Made by a program: the position numbers and the translations under genes. This document shows positions 15,150-19,814 of a DNA stretch of 19,814 bases, in pieces. Origin of the DNA: UBA8904 sp035448625 (lineage in GTDB: Bacteria; Desulfobacterota; Syntrophia; Syntrophales; Smithellaceae); contig DAOTJI010000050.1 in assembly GCA_035448625.1 (NCBI GenBank), forward strand, positions 1 to 19,814, in the 5' to 3' direction. Position 1 is the first letter of the stretch; each line of letters starts with the position of its first letter. A model generated the notes under the pieces. The model saw only the letters and a program-made list of their open reading frames with translations, searched no databases and was not told where the DNA came from.

Positions 15150-16865
15150 TCATCCCGCGAACTTTCCTTCCTTTTTCAGCTTTTCGATTTCCTCCTTCTC
15201 CAGCGTGTTGAAGGCGATTTTGCCCACCAGGGTTTTGGGCAGATCGGCGCGGAATTCGATGGAGCGCGGGCAGCTCCACTTGATCAGATTCTCGCGGCAA
15301 TAGTGGATGAGTTCCTTTTCCGTTGCCGGGCCCGCGTCGGCGGGATTTTTCAATACCACGAACGCCTTCACCGCCTGCACCTGGGCTTCGTCGGGCACGC
15401 CGATGACGCAGGCGTCGCGCACCTTGTCATGCTTGTAGAGCAGCTCTTCCACCTGCGCGGGATAGACATTCATGCCGGAGGATTTGATCATCCGTTTCTG
15501 GCGGAGCTTGAAATAGAAGAACCCGTCGGCGTCCATCGTGCCGATGTCGCCGGTGTGCAGCCAGATGCGTCCGTCGGCATGCTTCCGGAGCGTGTCGGCC
15601 GTTTCCTCCGGCTGGTCGAGGTAGCCCATCATCACGGCGGGGCCGGCCACGCAGATCTCGCCTTCCTCGCCCAGCGGCGCCTCCTCGATCGTGTCGAGTT
15701 TCACGATCTTGGCCAGCATGTCCGGGAAAGGCACGCCGATGCTGCCTTCGCGGTAGTTGCCGAGGGGCGTGGCCATGATGGCGGTGACGGCCTCGGTAAG
15801 TCCGTAGCCTTCCAGAAGCTGAACGTTGCCGCCCTGCCTCTTGACCATTTCTTCAAAGCGCTCCTTGACGGGCCGGGGAAGCATGTCCGCGCCGGAAAAC
15901 GTCGCCCGCAGACAGCTCAGGTCCGCCTTTTGCATTTTGGGGTTGCGGGAGAGCGCATCAAAGAGCGTCGGCACGCCGATGACGAACGAAGGCTTTCGCG
16001 AACGGATCAGGTCGGCCACCGTCTCGGGAGTAAAGACCGGCACCAGAATGCTTTTGCCGCCGCCCATGAAACAGGCGTTGACGCAGACCCCGAGGCCGAA
16101 GCCGTGAAAGATCGGCAAAATGGCCAGCACGGACGTGGCGTCGTCCAGCTTCCCCCATTCCGACACCATTTTCCCCTCGGAAATGAAATTCATGTTGGAC
16201 AGCATGATGCCTTTGGGAACGCCTGTCGTTCCGCCGCTGTAAAGGATGACGGCCAGGTCGTCCGTATCCATTTTGGCCTGCGGGGCGCCGGGGTAGCTGC
16301 CTTTCATGAGATCCGCCCACCACTTCACCATGGGGTCCGCCGGGACTTTCGGAATCTGCCGTCCTTTGGTCAGATTGAATCCGACGCGTTTGAAAAAGCT
16401 CAGATAATCCGGAATGCGGGCCAGAATCAGCGTCTGAAGCGGCGTCGCGGCCTTCACCTCCTTGAACTTGGCGTAAAAGGCATCCAGCGTGAGCGCGAAG
16501 CGGCTTTTGGCGACATTGAGATAAAATTCAATTTCCTTCGCCGTGGAGAGAGGGTGAATCATGCTGGCCACCGCTCCCAGTTTGTTGGCGGCGTAAAAAG
16601 CGATGATGCCCTGCGGAGAGGTGGGCATGGAGATGGTGATGCGGTCGCCCTGCTTCAGGCCCAGCGAGGCCAGCGCGTCGGCGCACCGGTCGATTTCGGA
16701 AATAAATCTGCTGTAGGTGGACGTGTATCCCATGAAATCGTAGGCGACGGCATCGGCTTTCTCCCGCGCCGTCTGCAAAAGCGCTTCATACATGGTGACG
16801 CGGGGATAATCGATGGAATGCGGAACGCTCCCGTAAAACTTCAGCCAGGGTTTCTGCTCATACAT
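15150..16865 (-). CDS. AMP-forming acyl-CoA/acyl-ACP ligase (ANL superfamily)
   Basis: A 571-residue adenylating enzyme. It shows the P-loop YSGGTTGVPKG (209-219), the A5 motif EGYGLTEA (about 350-357), HTGD with the hinge region F-K-L-R-Q-K-R-M-I-K-S-S-G-M-N, and the C-terminal catalytic Lys549 in LPKTLVGKI. It activates a carboxylic acid as acyl-AMP and passes it to CoA or a phosphopantetheine thiol. The sequence is closest in feel to long-chain fatty acid-CoA ligases; substrate is not readable by eye. It follows the MMPL-methyltransferase gene by 65 bases, with AAGGAGG (16873-16879) 7 bases before the ATG. In this setting it probably loads a starter acid onto the pathway ACP. Confidence 0.92.
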   Translation of the reverse strand: MYEQKPWLKFYGSVPHSIDYPRVTMYEALLQTAREKADAVAYDFMGYTSTYSRFISEIDRCADALASLGLKQGDRITISMPTSPQGIIAFYAANKLGAVASMIHPLSTAKEIEFYLNVAKSRFALTLDAFYAKFKEVKAATPLQTLILARIPDYLSFFKRVGFNLTKGRQIPKVPADPMVKWWADLMKGSYPGAPQAKMDTDDLAVILYSGGTTGVPKGIMLSNMNFISEGKMVSEWGKLDDATSVLAILPIFHGFGLGVCVNACFMGGGKSILVPVFTPETVADLIRSRKPSFVIGVPTLFDALSRNPKMQKADLSCLRATFSGADMLPRPVKERFEEMVKRQGGNVQLLEGYGLTEAVTAIMATPLGNYREGSIGVPFPDMLAKIVKLDTIEEAPLGEEGEICVAGPAVMMGYLDQPEETADTLRKHADGRIWLHTGDIGTMDADGFFYFKLRQKRMIKSSGMNVYPAQVEELLYKHDKVRDACVIGVPDEAQVQAVKAFVVLKNPADAGPATEKELIHYCRENLIKWSCPRSIEFRADLPKTLVGKIAFNTLEKEEIEKLKKEGKFAG

Positions 16866-16889
16866 GTTCGAACCTCCTTAGAATTTTAT

Positions 16890-16916
16890 GGACGGCCGCC
16901 TCGTCGGCAGCCGTCC
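16890..16916. other. Intercistronic hairpin between exporter and ligase genes
   Basis: An 11-bp stem with one G-T mismatch (16890-16900 with 16906-16916) and a 5-base loop lies 14 bases after the exporter stop and 10 bases before the ligase ribosome binding site. On the minus strand it is followed by ATAAAATT, not a T-run, so it is more likely an mRNA stability or processing element than a terminator. Confidence 0.55.
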
Positions 16917-16930
16917 AAGACACTTGTCCG

Positions 16931-19814
16931 TCAACGGTTATCCGTGACCCGCGCGGAAGGGCCGGAAATCTCCCCCTGCTTCTTCCCGATGAACCACTTT
17001 TCTTCCACGCCGGGAACCGGCGAGGCGTGGACCCTGACGGCAAATCCCGCCGCCTCCATGAATCCGGCGATTTCTCTTTCCCCTCGGAAGCGCTGCGGCA
17101 TTCCCGTCCACTTCAAACGGGCCGTTTCCATCCATCTCTTCCAGGGAACTTTTCCGGCCGAGGGAACCGTCGCCCGGATCACCAGCGCCCCGTCCGGCCC
17201 GAGCTTATCGTAAATCCGCTGAAAGACAAGCTGCAATTCCCGATCGTCGATCAGATGCAGCATGTCCAGCATCAGAACGTGATCCACCGGACCTTCGACA
17301 TCCGGCAGATCCGGCGCCCGTCCGACCTGCACCCCGCCTCGCGCGCCGATTACGCGGCGGGCAATGCGCACCCTCTCTTCATCGGGTTCCAGGCCGTAAA
17401 CCTTCGCTTCCGGATGTATCTCCAGCAGCCAGGTCGCGGGAACGCCGAAGCCGCAGCCGATGTCGAGCATCCGTCGGGGATTTTGCACATATCGATGCAG
17501 TTCGGAAAACATCGGGTCCATCTTCATCTTGAAGCGGGCGAATACCCGCGGATAGCCGGGCAGCAGACGGTAGCGCAAAAGGACGCGGCGGACATGTTCG
17601 CGAGACCCCGTCTGAAGCGCGCCCAAGGGAAAATCGAACGGGGAGAAGATGCTCTTCATCAGGAAGGGCAAAATGAAATAGGCGCCCAGAAGCGAGTAGC
17701 CGATCCCCAAAAGAGAAACCAGGCCGATACTGCGCAGGAGCGAATGACCGGCCAGCGTTAAAACGCCGAAGCCGATGAACGTCGTCGCGGCGGAAAGGAA
17801 GATGGACAGTTTGACGGTGTTCATCGCGGGCGACTGCTCATCCGGATGGCGCTGGTAGGTGCAGACATAGTAGACCGCGTAGTCCACGCCCATGCCCAGA
17901 ATCACGACCCAAAGCATGATGCCGGGAATGTCCAGGGGACGGCCCAGCAGTTTGAGCGTCCCCAGTGTCGAGACAAGCGCAAAAGCCACGGGCGCCAGAA
18001 CGGCCAGCGAAAGGCGCCACTCCAGAAACAAGAGGAAGATCACGACCGTCAGGCCGATGCCGACGATGACGGCGATTTCGACAAAGATGTTCTTGAGAAA
18101 CTCCCCCAGACGGAGGTTGAACCAATCCGCGTCGAACAGATCAACCTGCCCGGCGCCGGCCAGCCGGGCAAAAAATTCCGGTGCGTTGTAATGTTTCCCG
18201 GCTGCCAGCAAACTGATCTGCGCAAAGCCGTCGGTTGTCTGTGCGATGCCCAACAGGCCGAAATATTTGGACGGAATCGCGGCCGCGACCGGCGCGTCCC
18301 TGGTCAGCATCCGCAGGAAAGGGGCGAAGGCATTCGGCGTAAAACCATTTTCTTGCGCCGCTTCCCTGAGATCGCGTTCCAGCGCCGATACGCGGCCGGG
18401 CGTCCAGAACGCCCGCCAGGCTTCAAAATGACGCGCAGCCGACTCCGGCGTCGGGAAAAGAACCGTCGGCAGAAACGCCGGGGCCAGCCTTTCGTTTTGC
18501 ACCTCTTCCGCGAGCAGCGTTTCCAGCCGCTCGTTTTTCTTCTGCAGCGCCTCGACGGTCGGCGCTTCCACAAGGAGATAGCACCGGCCGGAAAGATTAC
18601 CCCAGATCCCCTGCAGCTTTTTTTCGGCGGCGAGCGTCGCGGGGCTTACGGAATTCATGGCCTGCAGGTCCACGTTGAAAACCGGCTTGGCGAAAAACAG
18701 CATCATCAGTCCGAAAACCAGAGCGCCCGCCGTCTTCCACCAGGCCGGAGCGGCGAGGGTCCGGACTGCGAGCGCCAGCCGCCGGTTGGGTTCGCGCCGT
18801 GCCGGCGGCATCGCCGGAAAGATGACGGGAAAAATGAAGTGAACAAACAGAAAAGCAAAGACGATGCCCAGCGCGGCAAAAACGCCGATTTGGGCCAGAA
18901 TGTCAAAATCGCTGATCAGCAGCAGCAAAAAGGCGCCTACAGTCGTCAATACCGCCGCGAATTCCGCCGACCACACCTCCCGCGCCGCCTCACGGCCTGC
19001 CGTGATTCGGGGCTGATCCAGAAACAAAAGATACGTAAGGCCCAGATCGACCGTAAAGGCCAGAATCGCACCGCCGAACCCCACCGCAAGGATGGACATG
19101 GATCGGAACAGCAGGGAACAAACAAACAACGCGGCAATGGCCCCCACGGCCGAGGGCAAGAGCGCCAGGAGTCCGATGAGGGGTCGGGGAAAGGCAAGAA
19201 TCAGCAGAAGCGCGATGCCCAGCGTCGTGAGCAAAACCGCCAGCCGCGTATCGCGCTTGGCGACGGTTTCATTATCCAGCGCCGCGCGGTAGGTACCCAC
19301 CGGCGTCAGCGTAAAGCGGCCGCTTTTCCCCAGGCGCGCCTGGAGCATTCTCGCGCAATCGTCAATCCGTGCGGAGATTTGCGCGGCATGGGTCGTATCC
19401 GTGCCTGAGCCGGCCAGTCGGGCGATGATGAGCGCGTGGCGGCCGTCGGAAGACAAAAGCCGGCCGGAATAAAACCGGGCGGAACCGGCCGGCAGGAGAA
19501 CGGACATCCGCTCCAGGATCACCGAGGAAAATCCCAGCGGATCCCGGGCGATCATTTCCGCGCGGCCGATGCCCTGGAGTTCCTCCAGGCTGCGCCGGTT
19601 TTCCGCCATCGCCTTCCGGATTTTCTCGGATGTCAGAAGCGGTGTGATGTTCCGCTCGAGATCCTCCGCACTCAACAGTGACGGCAGATGCTCCCGAACA
19701 TGCGCCATCAGCTCCGGAAACACACCCGCCTCATCGGCGATTCCGACGCGAAGGAACAAACCGCTGCTGCGCAGATGGTCTTCCACGAGCCGGGCCGCTG
19801 CTACCAGTTGGTCG
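16931..19814 (-). CDS. MMPL/RND-type exporter fused to a SAM methyltransferase, 5' end outside window
   Basis: The frame is open to the window edge; a GTG at 19786 exists, but DQLVAAARL precedes it in frame, so the first membrane helix and the start are missing. Numbering here is from that GTG. Residues 1-180 are a periplasmic loop, five or so helices follow (about 183-325), then another helix (350-367), the second periplasmic domain (about 370-560), and the second helix bundle (about 565-715) with VVILGMGVDYAVYYV, the MMPL signature carrying an intramembrane Asp. After a basic linker comes a class I methyltransferase (about 745-945): MLDIGCGFG at 773-781 is the SAM-binding motif, with GLEPDEERV as motif II. 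MMPL exporters move lipids to the outer membrane. No stop or frameshift separates the parts, so this is a true fusion placing a cytoplasmic methyltransferase on the exporter's C-terminus. It heads the visible operon. Confidence 0.88.
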   Translation of the reverse strand, partial: DQLVAAARLVEDHLRSSGLFLRVGIADEAGVFPELMAHVREHLPSLLSAEDLERNITPLLTSEKIRKAMAENRRSLEELQGIGRAEMIARDPLGFSSVILERMSVLLPAGSARFYSGRLLSSDGRHALIIARLAGSGTDTTHAAQISARIDDCARMLQARLGKSGRFTLTPVGTYRAALDNETVAKRDTRLAVLLTTLGIALLLILAFPRPLIGLLALLPSAVGAIAALFVCSLLFRSMSILAVGFGGAILAFTVDLGLTYLLFLDQPRITAGREAAREVWSAEFAAVLTTVGAFLLLLISDFDILAQIGVFAALGIVFAFLFVHFIFPVIFPAMPPARREPNRRLALAVRTLAAPAWWKTAGALVFGLMMLFFAKPVFNVDLQAMNSVSPATLAAEKKLQGIWGNLSGRCYLLVEAPTVEALQKKNERLETLLAEEVQNERLAPAFLPTVLFPTPESAARHFEAWRAFWTPGRVSALERDLREAAQENGFTPNAFAPFLRMLTRDAPVAAAIPSKYFGLLGIAQTTDGFAQISLLAAGKHYNAPEFFARLAGAGQVDLFDADWFNLRLGEFLKNIFVEIAVIVGIGLTVVIFLLFLEWRLSLAVLAPVAFALVSTLGTLKLLGRPLDIPGIMLWVVILGMGVDYAVYYVCTYQRHPDEQSPAMNTVKLSIFLSAATTFIGFGVLTLAGHSLLRSIGLVSLLGIGYSLLGAYFILPFLMKSIFSPFDFPLGALQTGSREHVRRVLLRYRLLPGYPRVFARFKMKMDPMFSELHRYVQNPRRMLDIGCGFGVPATWLLEIHPEAKVYGLEPDEERVRIARRVIGARGGVQVGRAPDLPDVEGPVDHVLMLDMLHLIDDRELQLVFQRIYDKLGPDGALVIRATVPSAGKVPWKRWMETARLKWTGMPQRFRGEREIAGFMEAAGFAVRVHASPVPGVEEKWFIGKKQGEISGPSARVTDNR

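Noticed and set aside
14964..17213. 749-codon open frame on the plus strand
   Set aside because: It is antisense to the acyl ligase, whose motifs are unmistakable, and its product is an Arg/His/Gly-rich mix with no motif, as expected from the reverse of a GC-rich gene.
17846..19408. 520-codon open frame on the plus strand
   Set aside because: Antisense to the MMPL exporter; extremely basic and low in hydrophobics, a codon-bias artefact.

Overview
The window comes from a Gram-negative bacterium. It encodes an LpxL/HtrB-like acyltransferase, an MMPL/RND-type lipid exporter and a B12-dependent radical SAM protein. Gene style, GC-rich codon use and scattered short palindromic repeats fit Desulfobacterota (Syntrophia-like) best; this taxonomic guess is weak and rests on no marker gene.

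Layout. (1) Positions 1-4142, plus strand: the 3' part of a very large Gly/Ser/Thr-rich protein built from about three diverged 440-460-residue modules, closed by a strong hairpin terminator. (2) 4248-4930, minus: a HEPN/MNT-nucleotidyltransferase pair of toxin-antitoxin type, with overlapping genes and its own likely promoter. (3) 5060-19814, almost entirely minus: a lipid or polyketide biosynthesis and export cluster. In transcription order it encodes an MMPL exporter fused to a methyltransferase (5' end outside the window), an acyl-CoA/ACP ligase, an LpxL-like acyltransferase, an unrecognised 132-aa protein, a BtrH_N-domain protein, an ABC-2 ATPase and permease, an acyl carrier protein, a complete ketosynthase, a catalytically dead ketosynthase-like (chain-length-factor-like) protein and a B12-binding radical SAM enzyme. 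Several junctions are 4-10 bp overlaps, so much of this is one operon.

The ligase probably activates a starter acid. The ACP and the KS/KS-like pair would extend it, the acyltransferase would move the acyl product to an acceptor, and the MMPL and ABC systems would export it. The gene set resembles aryl-polyene-type (type II FAS/PKS) clusters, but no ketoreductase or dehydratase is seen here; they would have to lie beyond position 19814 or be supplied by primary metabolism. The BtrH_N protein and a dedicated ABC-2 exporter next to the ACP set it apart from the textbook cluster.

Three things interrupt the cluster. A plus-strand DUF4143-type ATPase gene (13811-15037) with its own near-consensus promoter and a 16-bp perfect palindrome sits between the ligase and the acyltransferase. 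A 72-bp palindromic repeat is inserted in frame inside the KS-like gene. A 125-bp foldback sequence separates the two ABC genes. No rRNA, tRNA, CRISPR array, transposase or integrase was seen. No stretch over 300 bases lacks a gene.
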